From: Owenia fusiformis
Taxonomy: Eukaryota > Annelida > Polychaeta > Sabellida > Oweniidae
Length of the DNA stretch: 25,000 nt
NCBI GenBank assembly: GCA_903813345.2
Contig: CAIIXF020000223.1
Span: 1-25,000, forward strand
Direction: 5' to 3'
The notes under the pieces are model-generated. The model saw only the letters and a list, made by a program, of their open reading frames with translations. It was not told where the DNA came from and ran no database searches. A program made the position numbers and the translations under genes. Positions 1 to 12,600 of the stretch are shown here, piece by piece (positions within the stretch are counted from its first letter, which is position 1; each line of letters opens with the position of its first letter).

Positions 1-472
1 GAATATCAAACTAAATCTGCATGCTTAGTGCTAACTTTAAAATTTTGGTTTTGTAATTCAAGGCGAGTTGGTGCCAATTCAGAGAGTGGAGAATATACGA
101 AATAACAAATACATGTATTTTATATATTTTTGTTGAATATCTGTTTCAATTGTAAGTCCAGATTCAAGCTGGGTGATTTCCCTGAAGCTCCTTAAAGCTG
201 TAGAGGAATATATTTTGACAAATTGAAGTGGAAATAATCAGTTCAGTAGATAAAACTCAGAATTAAATGATGTTAACCTCAATGGTAAACCTAAATTAAC
301 TTAAAAATTAATGTCATTACAAGTGGCTTTTTTGTTAAATATTACTTTCAGGAATTGTTCTGATAGTGAGAATGTTTTAGATATCACAAAAATTGAAGGA
401 TTTATCCATTACTATTCAAATCATGTAATTTGTTTTACTGGTTTAAAACTGTCATATGATGATTTAATGCAG
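1..472 (+). other. Intron (3' part) upstream of the first visible exon
   Basis: AT-rich sequence ending in an AG acceptor at 471-472. No exon for the signal peptide or the start of TIG 1 was recognised, so the initiating exon(s) must lie upstream of the window. The open stretch at 311-532 crosses the acceptor and reads a different frame from the exon, so it is not a gene. Confidence 0.8.
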
Positions 473-614
473 GGTTTGCCAAGAATCAGTTCTCTTTCGG
501 AGATGGTATGGATCACGTTGGTAATACAGTGACTCTGGTGTCTGGGAAAAGCTCATACCCCTGTCGTATACACAAAGATGGCTGTACTGAAAAGCAGATC
601 ATGTGCTATACTCC
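473..614 (+). CDS. PKHD1L1: Exon 1 of window: TIG 1, main part
   Basis: Acceptor AG at 471-472, donor gtaagt at 615. The frame starting two bases in reads FAKNQFSFGDG, then a Cys-containing strand and a second Cys near MCYTP. This matches the first TIG of PKHD1L1, where the equivalent vertebrate stretch has an ANQF motif. About 55-60 residues of the protein, including the signal peptide, precede it in the vertebrate protein. Leaves in phase 2. Confidence 0.92.
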
Positions 615-3600
615 GTAAGTACCAAACTGTACATATCTTCACATTTTTGTTATATTATATTGTTTTTGGCTGTGATTTAAGGATCTAAAGCAGCCTATTG
701 GAGCACATACTGATTCTCTGAAAGTTTTGTGTTGGCAAGACAGAGATTCACGAAAAAATCCAAATATTTTTGATAGCTCATTCAAATTTTGTGATTCTGT
801 TCTGAACTACTGCCTTAATATTCTATATGACAAATTTTAACAGGTTATCATGAAGAAAGTAGGGCTAGCTTTGATTCTTTCAATAACATCAACTGACATC
901 CCTTCTATCCATTTTACATATACAATGTACATGTATTGCATGTATTACATTTTGCATACATTTCAGCCCACTTGCCCAGGACAACTACTATGTGCGTGTG
1001 GCTATAGATGGAAAGATGATAAGTGATGACAGACTCTGTAATGGAAATCCATTTGCTTACGATTGTTTGTTCCAACCCCGTTCTCAGAACACCCCTTCTC
1101 TGCAAACAATCTCCCCACGTTCTGGACCACCAGGTATCAATTTGTAATTAAATATGATTAAACTCACCCCCCAGTATGTTCAATGTGTTGAACTGAAATA
1201 CCTTATACCAGAAGTGTATTGAGTAAATATTTTCATGTAAAAAGTGCTATTGGTGCAGTGCAGTTATATATGTATATTATATGTTATTAAATTATTTATA
1301 GGGACTATTGTCACAATGTATGGTAAGCTATACACTGATCTCTATGGAAGCAACCAAGAGAAAAGTTCAAATGACAACTCTGCTGATATCAAGAGAGTCT
1401 ACTTTGGAGGACAGAAATGTGAAGTCAAAGTGCCAGATACTGAATCCAACACATTAACTGATGAACTGTAAGTGTTTTTTGTATGTGTGATATTTATGAG
1501 TATTGTTGTTTAAGTTTCTTTGGCTTATACACTTTTAAAAGAAAGATGAATTCTAGAGATTAAGAGTCCAGCATTGTCTAATTGAAATAATTGATTTTAT
1601 GAGCAAACGGATATTCACTTAAGGGATGACGTCCAAATGTTAATCTCATTATGGTTTAATCCCCCATAAAATGAGATGTGAAAATGTTGATTTGCCATTC
1701 TCTTAGAAATCATAGTTTTTACTAATGAAAACATCATTTACCCCCTCCCCACAATATTTTTCTTCTTCAAAAGTTCATTCATCATATAGAAGTTAAAAGG
1801 AGACGTTACATAATATAAGTTTGTCGTCTAGTAACAGTTCACCTGAAATGATTATGTATTTATCAGAACTAAGTGACTTTAAGTGTCAGTTTTGTGGACA
1901 CATTACTAATCAGGAAACACCCTTAATTAATGTGAAGCTCATTGATTTGATTATGTCTGCTTGCATTGTACAATATGGCCATCAATGATTTAACAATTGA
2001 TGATAACAGAAAATATCAATAACTGCATGCTAAAACCATTGTAAAGTGAAAAGGTTGACTATGCTTAATTGTATTTATCAATATTTAGTCTAGTAATCGT
2101 CATTGGTTAATGACTATGACATCAGTTACTTTAGAAAGTGTTCATTATAATATTATTGATAGTGAAATGTTGCAGAAACATGAACTGCAAACACTCTATT
2201 TAGATTAACAAAGAGCCTCAATCAATGTCTGAACATGCAGTTTTAGAGAATACTTGAATTACTTCCATGAATGCGGAACAGTTCACTAGAGCGATATTTT
2301 GTGTATCATTCAATATCAAATTTTCCTTTTACTTCCATAAATACATATGAATTCCATATTTCTTTTTTAACTTTTAAATTTTTGACATGTACAGATCTAT
2401 AATCTGTCAATCTATTTAATCTATAAAAAGTATTTACCAAAGTTACATCATGATAAATACCAAGACACCAAAAGGCATATATTGATCCTATACACATATA
2501 TGATTTTCAAAATGTTAAATTATCACAACATTTACATATCACAAACACTATCAATCAAGGTTAATGATTATGTAACTCGACCTGTGTTACAACAATGCTT
2601 CAAAGTAATGAAAATTTTAAGCCTCCACACAGTGTTTCAAATATATTTCAGGTATGGTTTAGCACTAGATGATGGAGGGAACCATGGGACCCTGAAGTGT
2701 AAGATGGAGGGTACATACATTGGCAGTCTCAATGCTAGTGTTATTGTCTCAACACCCTATGGACGCACACAAGCTGACCTTGACATGCTTCACGTCACTT
2801 CTAACAATAAGATTGCCATGTTCCAGACATACGCGGGTATGTTATACCCATATTTACTGTATATAGTAGCTTTAATAGTGTTCTCTCCATTGTTTTCTTT
2901 GGTGAAAAGTCCTTTGATTATATCTATTTTCTAGATATGATGCAGGTTCTTTTTTATTTTGTTTTTAATAGATTAGGTTATGTTAATTTGAATGTGATTG
3001 ATAATGTTCATGATGTGTTCCAGAGGTGACTGGGGTCAGCCCAAGCAGTGGCAGTACATCAGGAGGTACCAGGATCACTATTACTGGAAGACACTTTGAT
3101 GAAACTAATGCTCCAGCTGTAGTTGACATATCAGGTATTTTACAGCTATTGTACACCATTAATAAGTTTCAAAGATTTCATTGAGTAACATATTTTAGGC
3201 ATCTTTTCCCCGGGATCTTTTCAAGCTGAAACTGAAAACCATTTCCATAGTAGTATAAAATCCTCTTCCTCTTAAGCTTTGATTGGCTTATTTAGACTTG
3301 ACTTATTTTGATCCTGCAATGCCACTGGTACACCATTAACATTACATAACAGCAGTGCATTTTGCAACAGTACAAGAGCAGTTATCCACATATGAGGATA
3401 ATTGCATTACAATACTGACAGCTAGTTGTTAACATTTTTGATAGAATAATGTATGTTTCTGAGATTGTGCTTACTACTTTGGAAAGATGATATCTATCAG
3501 TAATGTATGTTTACAGGATCTCCATGTACAGTAGAGTCTTTGTCTGATACAACTATTGTTTGTGTCACTGGACCACGTCCTAGCAACCAGAATCTGTACC

Positions 3601-6600
3601 CTGGCAACCGTGGAATCAACAAAGAAATGTGGAACTCCACTTCTGTATCATTTAATGAACTAGAAGAGGTGATGAACTACACAGAAAACAACCCTCCCAA
3701 CTACTCCATTGAGTGGATGGATGAAGCTGCATTTAAAGACACATCAAACAAAGATAACTTTGTCACAAGGCTAAGGGGATTCTTTGTGCCACCTGTCTAT
3801 AGTGAATACATGTTCTATATCAAGTCTGATGATACCAGTCGTCTCTACCTGAGCCAGTCTGCTGACACTGAAAATAAGGTATTAACATTTCTTCATTGAT
3901 TGAAGTACAGTTCATGTACTCTTTATGCAAATGGAAAAATAGAAATGGAGACATTATACATAAATCAAGTTGACTCATTTCAACATTTAAATCAGCTATT
4001 ACAATTGCAACAAATTAATTAATCTATCCTGATGCTTGAACTACCTCAAACTAAAATAATAGTAATATAATCAAGTAATTCAGTATGTTTACTTATCACA
4101 TTTTAGACAGAGGTGGCCTATTGTAATGCTGCACGCTCCGGTTATTCAAAGTCAGCTCAGAAGTCAGACAGAGTAGCAATGGAAGCTGGCAAGAAGTAAG
4201 TGATCAGTACCTGCAGGTATTTCTGCTTAACTCACATTTTACATATTCCGTTCTGCTCATTTTCTAGGATTTACAAGGTTTCCTTGACATACATGTATGA
4301 ACTGGTCACAAAATTAATTATCTAGGGTTTTCAAATCTCTCAAATCTGATGCATGTTTTGCAAAGTCTTAATAGTTTTTAAATATCTATTATAATTAGTG
4401 TATTGTGATTGATATTTTACAATATCTCTTAGTTTTGAACAATTTTGATGCTTATCGTTGTTTTGAATGAAAGTCACTCGATTGACAGGGTTGTGGTTTT
4501 TAATCTTTCTTTTTAAATTAAGTTCTAATATGTTTGGTCACGGTAAGTATAATACTAAATAATACTGGCCACTGTACTAAATATCTATTATGGTCTACAT
4601 TCTAGGTATTATGTAGAGGTGGTACAACAGGAGGGCAATGGTGATGCTTCTCTATCTGTGGCTGTAAAGATGTTCACCACCAAGTTCACTAGTCAGGAAT
4701 CTGGGGATGTGGACACAGAGAGGCAGACTTTATTCATTTTGTCTACGAAAGTCAAGGAACAACAGGTAGGCCTATACCAATATAATATATGTGTGGGCCT
4801 GATTAATTGCTAAGTGTAAGTAAACTAAAGTAAAAAGTGCTATACATTTTTTTTTCTTTGTGTGTTAGATAAAAATTGATATATTGGTTTTTTAGACCGG
4901 ACTTTTTTTCTTAACGCGTTTTGAATTTTACATCTAATTTTTTTTAATTTTTATGATTTGATCTATTGAAGTAACTTGTATAATGCATATTGTGTGCATG
5001 TTTCAGTCTGTCGATCTGGAGAACTGGTCCAGACAATCATCTACAAATGAAGTCCAGAGGGTGACAGTGAAGTCTCTCAATGGAGCCATCAGACTAGGGA
5101 TGGATGGTGTATATACAGGTATTGAATTCTTTTTAACATACTAAAGAGTGGGGAAGGAGTAGAACATAGGGTTTGGAAATTAAGTGAGATAAAGAAGTTT
5201 TTAGTTCATCATTTTTCATCTTATATATTTGTTTTGTGGTCTAAATGAAGATTAAAGAATAGAGAAAAAACCTCAATTTCCCATGTTTCATTTGGGTAAT
5301 AAGATACTTGTGGATTAAACTACTATGAAGAGCCATTATTTAGTGTTCTTTTAGTTTAATTTTTGAAAAATATTTCAGGTCTGATTCAAATGAGTGACCC
5401 AAATGCAGCAACAGTGATGGCAAATGAATTGAGTAAACTGCCAACTGTGTCACCTGACACTGCCCTTGTCACATCAACACCAGGCGGCTCTTCAATAGAG
5501 TTTGTTGTCACCTTTACTTCTACAAGAGGTAAATTATGTTATATATGGTTCATACATTCAAATATGTTGGGCATGTGTTCAAATTGCAAATAAAATGCAA
5601 GAGTGAGTTTTTGTTTGTTGTTACCTTTATTTCTAGTAGAGCTAAGTAGGTTTATAAGAGTTTTTCTTACTTATTGAATTCTGGAAAGGCACAATAGTTA
5701 TGTTGAGGAGATAATTTGAAATGTTTTTCATTGATCACAAATCTTACCAGTTCATATAAAGAGAATGATATTTTTGTTTACTTGGCATTTTGTATGTACA
5801 CTTTAATGCTGGATGCTTAACTTTTAATTTTGAAACTTCCCCAGGTGATTGGCCTGCCTTGACTTACAAAGTGGCCAACGGAACAGCTAACATGGTGGTC
5901 ATTAAGGAGCTAACCAAAGGGGTTCCAAGTTTAGAGACATTTCAGCTGGAGTTTGATGGTGTCCCAACTGTTCCACTAGCCATAGATGCTACTGAAAATG
6001 AAGTAGGATGTATATATATTTACATTCAGAAAATTTGCAATATACACAGTTTTCACATCAACTGATGATAAAGACTGCATCCTTAGTATATGTAAATAGG
6101 CTTAATGCACACTGTCTTATAATCTCTTGCACACAAATAATGTTATTGTTTTAATCTATGGTAATGCACTTTCAGGTAGAGACAGCCATCAATGACTTAT
6201 TCAGCTACAGATGTCCTACAGAGATTTCAAATCCTCCCAATAATAGAAAGTTCTACTTTCAAGATTATGAATCTAGCTCATTTGGTGGTTTTCAAGATAC
6301 AACAGAACAACCCTTCTGTGGTCGAAGTTCTATAAAAAATCCATGGAAGTTGTTTGACAATAATAATTCGCCTATCTTTCTTTCAAAGAACAAATATGTA
6401 AGTTATCACTTTCTTTAAAACCAATTTGTCAAAAATTCTTGTTCTAGGACATTTATGATGAGCATTTTTTGATGATTTAAATAACTGGAACAATTATCAA
6501 CCAACATATTTATTATGTAATACTTATATTAGTAGTATGATATACATGATATAAACTTTCATGCATTGACTGCAATATTAGTGTATCAATGAACTCTTTG

Positions 6601-9600
6601 ACATATTTTTATTTTGATATGTCTTAGAATCTATTTGCAAGTTACAATTTGTTTGAAATTATAATTTCATGTTTCTCCAAAGTAGCCTTAGTGTTTTCTA
6701 GTCTAATACTATCTGATTTGCTTTAGCTCTGTCTGGCCTACAGGGGCGCCTGGAGGAACCGTATCGTCCTTGACTACATTTATGTAGATGCTGACTTTGA
6801 AGAACAAAGCAGCACTGTTGTAATCGACCATGATTTATATACTGATGAGGACGCTGATCGTGAAAGGTAATGTGTAATATATATATATATTTTTTTTTAC
6901 TTTAGGTAGTGATTGAAAATTATGTAACTGTTTAAAGAATAAGAAAAGAAAGATAACATTGAGATGCACATCTGAAGAGGATATTATGTATAGTCTATTG
7001 AATTGAAACAAGAAACTAATTTAATTATTTTAATCATGTGTTATTTATTTTAGTTGGAAATACACTTGTGTTGAAATGTACTCACATGTGTTTGCTGCCA
7101 AGCCCACTGGTAATTTCTTTGAGGGGACCAGAATTCGTTTGTCTAGAACTGGTAATGCTTGGGTAGATGTTGTCTACATTGGTAGTAAGCCTACCGTCTA
7201 TACACCTCAAAATCCCACCATAACACTCCTTGCAGAAAGTAAGTCTAACTGTTTTTCAATCCATAAAATAGTATTCCAAAATGATAATAATTTTATATCT
7301 TGATTAAGAAGCATAATAGAATATGGGACATCCCAACAAGAAAATGTTCAACTATAAAAGTACACCATGAAATATTATGTTTCCGTATCAATTTTTTTTA
7401 GATAATGAGATTCAAGAAAAGTATTAAGTATAATAAATAAGCGATATATTTTAATAAATATTGTAATAAAACACTTTATACATCTAGAAGGATGTCCAGA
7501 GAATGCATTATTAGATGTATAAAATGACTGCTGAATAAATAAAGATATTTCAATTTCAAATATGTACAGGTTCATTTTATTTTATACATCAATTATTGTA
7601 CAGAATGGGAATATATGCACAGTGGATGGGACATTTACTAGGGACAATACAGATGAGAGCCGACGAAACTTTTATTTATTCATTTGGTCTATGAGGTCGC
7701 ATTCTAGCTACAATTGTGATAATGTCTGTCTTGGTATTTTACAGATATACCAGATCAGAGAGTGGCTCCACCTAGGCCAGGGGGTCAGATGATTGACTCT
7801 GTAACATTATCCAAGAGTGACAGCCAGATGAATATCACAATGAATGCCCTGGAATGTTCACATGACTTCCCCCTGTTCTCTGTCAGAGGTGGCAATGTAA
7901 GTTTTCAAACAAATTGGTTGACAACAGATGCTCATAGTTTTTATTTTCAGTTTAAATGAAAGGTTGAACATCCTCTTCCATTAAGCCTACAGCCCTAAAA
8001 TAACACCGGTATAACCTGATTGCCCATTCTGCTGATTTTTACTGAAAATACTTTTTACCTCACTTCCCAAATTAACATACCTCGTCCTTGAAATGAATCC
8101 TGCGTAGGTTACTAATATAACAGCATGTGTGTATATTTTGTAGGTTCAATCTGGTAGTAAAGCTTCTGGTAGTGCAAGTGCTAGGTTTGGCTCCTCTGGA
8201 TGGGGGTCTGCTAAAGCTACAACCACCAGGCTAGCTTCTGCCACACCACCTGTTGGAGGACATTTTACTATCACATTCAAGGGTGAATCTGTTGAAAGTG
8301 AGTGCTATAAAATTCCCATTTTGATATATAAGTCCTGCTTAACAATTTTAACACACTTCCATGACACATGTTTGTAATATATTAATAAGTAGTAGAATCA
8401 TAATACATGAACTGTGTGCTGTATTTGTAAAGCAACTAAAAATAAATGAATTGATATAATTTATTAATCAACAGATGAATTTTGAGCTTGGTGTTGTTGC
8501 CAACTTTTCATCTGGATCTGCTTTCCTGTAAATGTTCTCCTGTTAATCAGTGAGCCAACACTGAAGTATGGTTATATCTGGTGAATTGTTTTTCAGTGCC
8601 TGCTGATGCCACTGCTGCTGAGTTCAGTGACATCTTCCAGACTATGTCTACCAGTGGGCTGGTGGAGATACATAGAGGAAATGACTGTTCTGGCTACCTT
8701 TGGTCAGTCACCTTCCTCTCTAACACTGGGGATCAAGAAACAATCCAGGTTTGTGTGTACTGTTTATATGCATTCCATCATTAAGTTTACATATAATATG
8801 TGTGCCACAATGCCACCAGAATACCAAGTTATATAATGTAAGAGTTTCTTTGAAGCTCTGATTTAACAGAGCTTCCCCTTTATCCTCCACAATGATTTTT
8901 TTAGAACAAAGTTTTGTTTGACAGATTGTTAATACTGTTTGCTGCTTTCAGCTTGATGGGTCAACATTGACAGGTAATGAAGTAAGTGTCCATACCAATA
9001 CAAACACTGATGGAGGGGTATTCCTGAATCCAGTACAGGGAGACTGGCTCAGAACTGCTCACGCAATACCACAGGTAAGATCCCTCCTGATCAGTTCAGA
9101 CCATGTTTTAGAAAAATAAAGTTTTTACAATTATGTATGAAATCACACATGTTTACTATTCAGAGATTGTATTTGAAGAAAATTATGTCTTCATTGTTGA
9201 CAGGTTTCTGTGGAGATTAACAACATCCCATCAGCCTGCTCTGGTCAGTGTTCTTTTGAATATACTGATGCTAATACACCATCTATCACTGGAACCACAC
9301 CACAAGAAGGTTAGTCTATGAAAATTTAAAATATGCATAATTTTAGATGTACATGACTGTATGAGTGACTGTCAGACTGATGATGTGTATTAATACTAGC
9401 ATGCTCAGATGCTGACTGAAACATGTTATACTACATTTAGTTCAAACTGGATTGTTAACTGTTGCAAGTCTAAGTGTAAGTTAGAAGGATAATATTAAAA
9501 GACATTTCGGAGAAGGTAGACAGATATTTGGCATTTCAGTGAAACTAGTGAACTTAACTGTGTAGATATAACATAAGTGAGGTAGTTTGATGGTAATGAC

Positions 9601-12600
9601 CAGAAAGAATTGTACTATATTGCATGATACAATAAATACTTTCTTTGTAGGTTCAGCAAGTGATGGTACACAATTGGTTATTTCTGGAACATCATTTGAC
9701 AGCAACATTAACAACAACATGGTGACAGTGGGAGGAGTCCCCTGTCAGGTGACAGCTGCAACAACCAATCAGATCACATGTGACATTGGCATAGGGCCTG
9801 CTGGAAGTGCAGATATTGTTGTAACAGTTGATGGACAGGGAGAGGCTCTTCACATTGGAAATACATCATTCACCTTCACTTATGTAGCTTATGTGACAGC
9901 TATTGTACCAACTGCAGGAAGTGTAGCAGGTATGTATTTAAGGAATAAATAATGATAGGTCATTCAATATGGAGAAGCACAAGTTGGACAGAATGTCGTA
10001 CAAAGCACGAACCAAAGGTGAGTGCATTTGAACTTCACGATATTGAATGGCCTATCATTATTTAATCCGATTCAAACATAAAAATAAAAACATTATTCAG
10101 AGAATTGGGGATTTTGGGTCCATAAAAAACAAACTTGTGGTTATTTTCCCCATTCATAGGTGTGACGTCACAATATATAGATACCCAGATGATTGAATAG
10201 AACACGTGCATGTATGGGGAAATAGAGAACGTTCTATATTGGCTATGCTGCATTCTGATTGGTTAAGAAATTCAATTAAAGCACAGTCATGTTTGAATCC
10301 AATTTCATATATTTTAATTGTTTAATGTAAAATTTTGAACTCCTAATTGAATTGATCATTATTTGCCACTTCAGTGGTCTTAATAATTATTATATTCAGA
10401 ATTGCTTCCAAAGCTACCGTAGTGGTGCTTATCCAGGTCAACAAAATAACATATTTCAAATAGATTGTACTTATTTTAATATCTGCTCTATATTTTAATT
10501 TCCATTCTATTGAACATTATATGATACCAATGTTACTAAAATGAATATCATTTCTGAAAGATTGTTTTATTGTTATTGTAGGTGGTACTAAAGTTATGCT
10601 GGCAGGTACAGGACTAGGACCCCAGGCCACTGTCACAATAGGAGGCAATCCCTGTGAGATTATCAGCAAAAACTACACTAACATTGAGTGCATCTCACCA
10701 CCAGGGGTAATTAATTTCTAAAACAATATTAAATTTCTAATACAGTACTAAATTTCCTAGGTATTCAAGAATTATACATTTTTCAAAGTGGCAGCAATTT
10801 ATAAGATTTACCATACCTATACATGCTTTTTAGATATGACAAATTCTAATATGAAGTTCTAGAAATGGGAAAAATGAAGATTGCGCAATCTGTTATTTTC
10901 AATAGTTAACATCAGGCAAATGCTTTACAATCTGAAATAATCATATTTTATGCAATATATGAATTTGTGTTGTAGGATAGTGCAGATTCAGTTGAAGTTC
11001 AGGTTAGCCAGTTGAGTGGTGTGATAACAAGTAGCACTAACTTTACATATGACCAGTCTCTCACTCCGACTATAAGCAGTATATCAGCCAGCTCTGGGAG
11101 TGTCCAAGGTATGTCAACACCACAAAGTGCCAGAAAGGAAAATACCAAAAAGTATTTAAGCACAGTCAGACAGTGGCGTTTAAACATGCAGTTATTCAGA
11201 AGGAAACAAACATTCCATATAATTATCCAACACTTATTTAATGATCAAAGCAATTTCAAATCTGACCACATTTTGGGTTTACTATTGATAGTGTACCCCA
11301 TTTGTGGCAATTAACTATTTCATGACACGATTGCTGTATTATATTTATTGTATGCATTTCTGAAATAGAGAAATGGGCAAATCATATCAAAAATTGTTTT
11401 CAAATACTATTACGTGGATATCATTCATGTGACCTGGATTAGGAACAATAGTCTTGTCAATTTGCAGGTGGAGAGAGCATTGATATCTCAGGTAGCATGT
11501 TTGGTGCATCACCTGTGGATGATAATGCAGTGCAGGTGGCTGGTATAGCTGCTACCATTGAATCCTGGAGCGATACAGCAATCAGTGTGATCCTCCCAGC
11601 CCTACCACCAGGTACTCATCCCCTCATGGTTGCTGTAGGCGAGGATGGATTTGCTGACACAAGGTACATTTAAACACTATGTTTGTATTAATAGTTCTTT
11701 GTATATTCTACTTCACTGAACAAAGAGATAGGTAAACACAGGTGCCAAAAGAAGGAAGACGAAAAGAGTATGACATACCACAGCAAGTAATTGAGAACCT
11801 AAAAGCCAATCAATCATGTATTGGTTTCTGATTTTTTACTTGGTTTGTTGTAGAGCAAATAATATCCCTGATATCAGTGTTACCCTGGAGGTTACTGATG
11901 TTTCCCCCTTAGTTGGTTCCAAAAATGGAGGCACTAAGGTGACCATCACTGGCCAGGGATTTTCAAATGGCACCCTTAAGGAAGTGACTGTTGGTGGCAT
12001 TGACTGCTCCATTATCTCAGAGTCTACTACAGAAATAGTCTGTGAGATAGGAACCCCAGGCACTGACCATTTTGTGACTAATAATGGAGTTCATTCAAGT
12101 AAGATTACTATGCAATCATCCGCTTTCTGGTCTTGAAAGTGAGATTATGCACTCAAGTTTAGCAATAAAAGTAATTGGTTCCATGAGATGATTTTTTAAT
12201 AACTTGTTGGTAGATTATCACATATAGTACCAAACCAAGCTTTCATTGAAATTCCAAAGATAGACTTAATATTACTTGACATTTAGATACAGGTGATTTT
12301 TGAAGATAATAATAGATTAGAGATTATAAATAATGAAATCTTGAATGCCTTTTCCTTCAGTCCATGGTAAGGGTTATGCCTGGGATCCCCAGATAGTGGA
12401 TATCCAAGAGGGAGATACAGTCAACTGGCAATGGGCAGCCCCTGCTCTAGTGAAGAATGTAGGATACCTAGTTAATCAGACTGTCAACAGTACAGCCAAG
12501 GAATATGATGGCTCAGGATTCACTAGTGGTGCAGTGAGAACTGCTCAAGGTAATACTGTATATATGCTTTTGTAAATATTTGATGTTCTCTACTGTGCCA

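Noticed and set aside
311-532. Methionine-started open stretch that could look like a first exon
   Set aside because: It runs through a clear acceptor at 471-472, its frame differs from the conserved TIG 1 frame, and its sequence has no signal peptide or TIG resemblance.
2099-2114. GTCATTGGTTAATGAC near-palindrome in intron 3
   Set aside because: Too short and isolated to support an element or binding site.
2482-2934. 150-residue open stretch
   Set aside because: Only 2652-2836 is coding; the parts before the acceptor and after the donor are intron read-through.
6877-6890. (TA)n run after exon 13
   Set aside because: A short simple repeat without further structure.
8606-8836. Alternative plus-strand frame over exon 17
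   Set aside because: Overlaps exon 17 in another frame and runs through the donor into the intron. The other frame fits the flanking phases and the module repeat.
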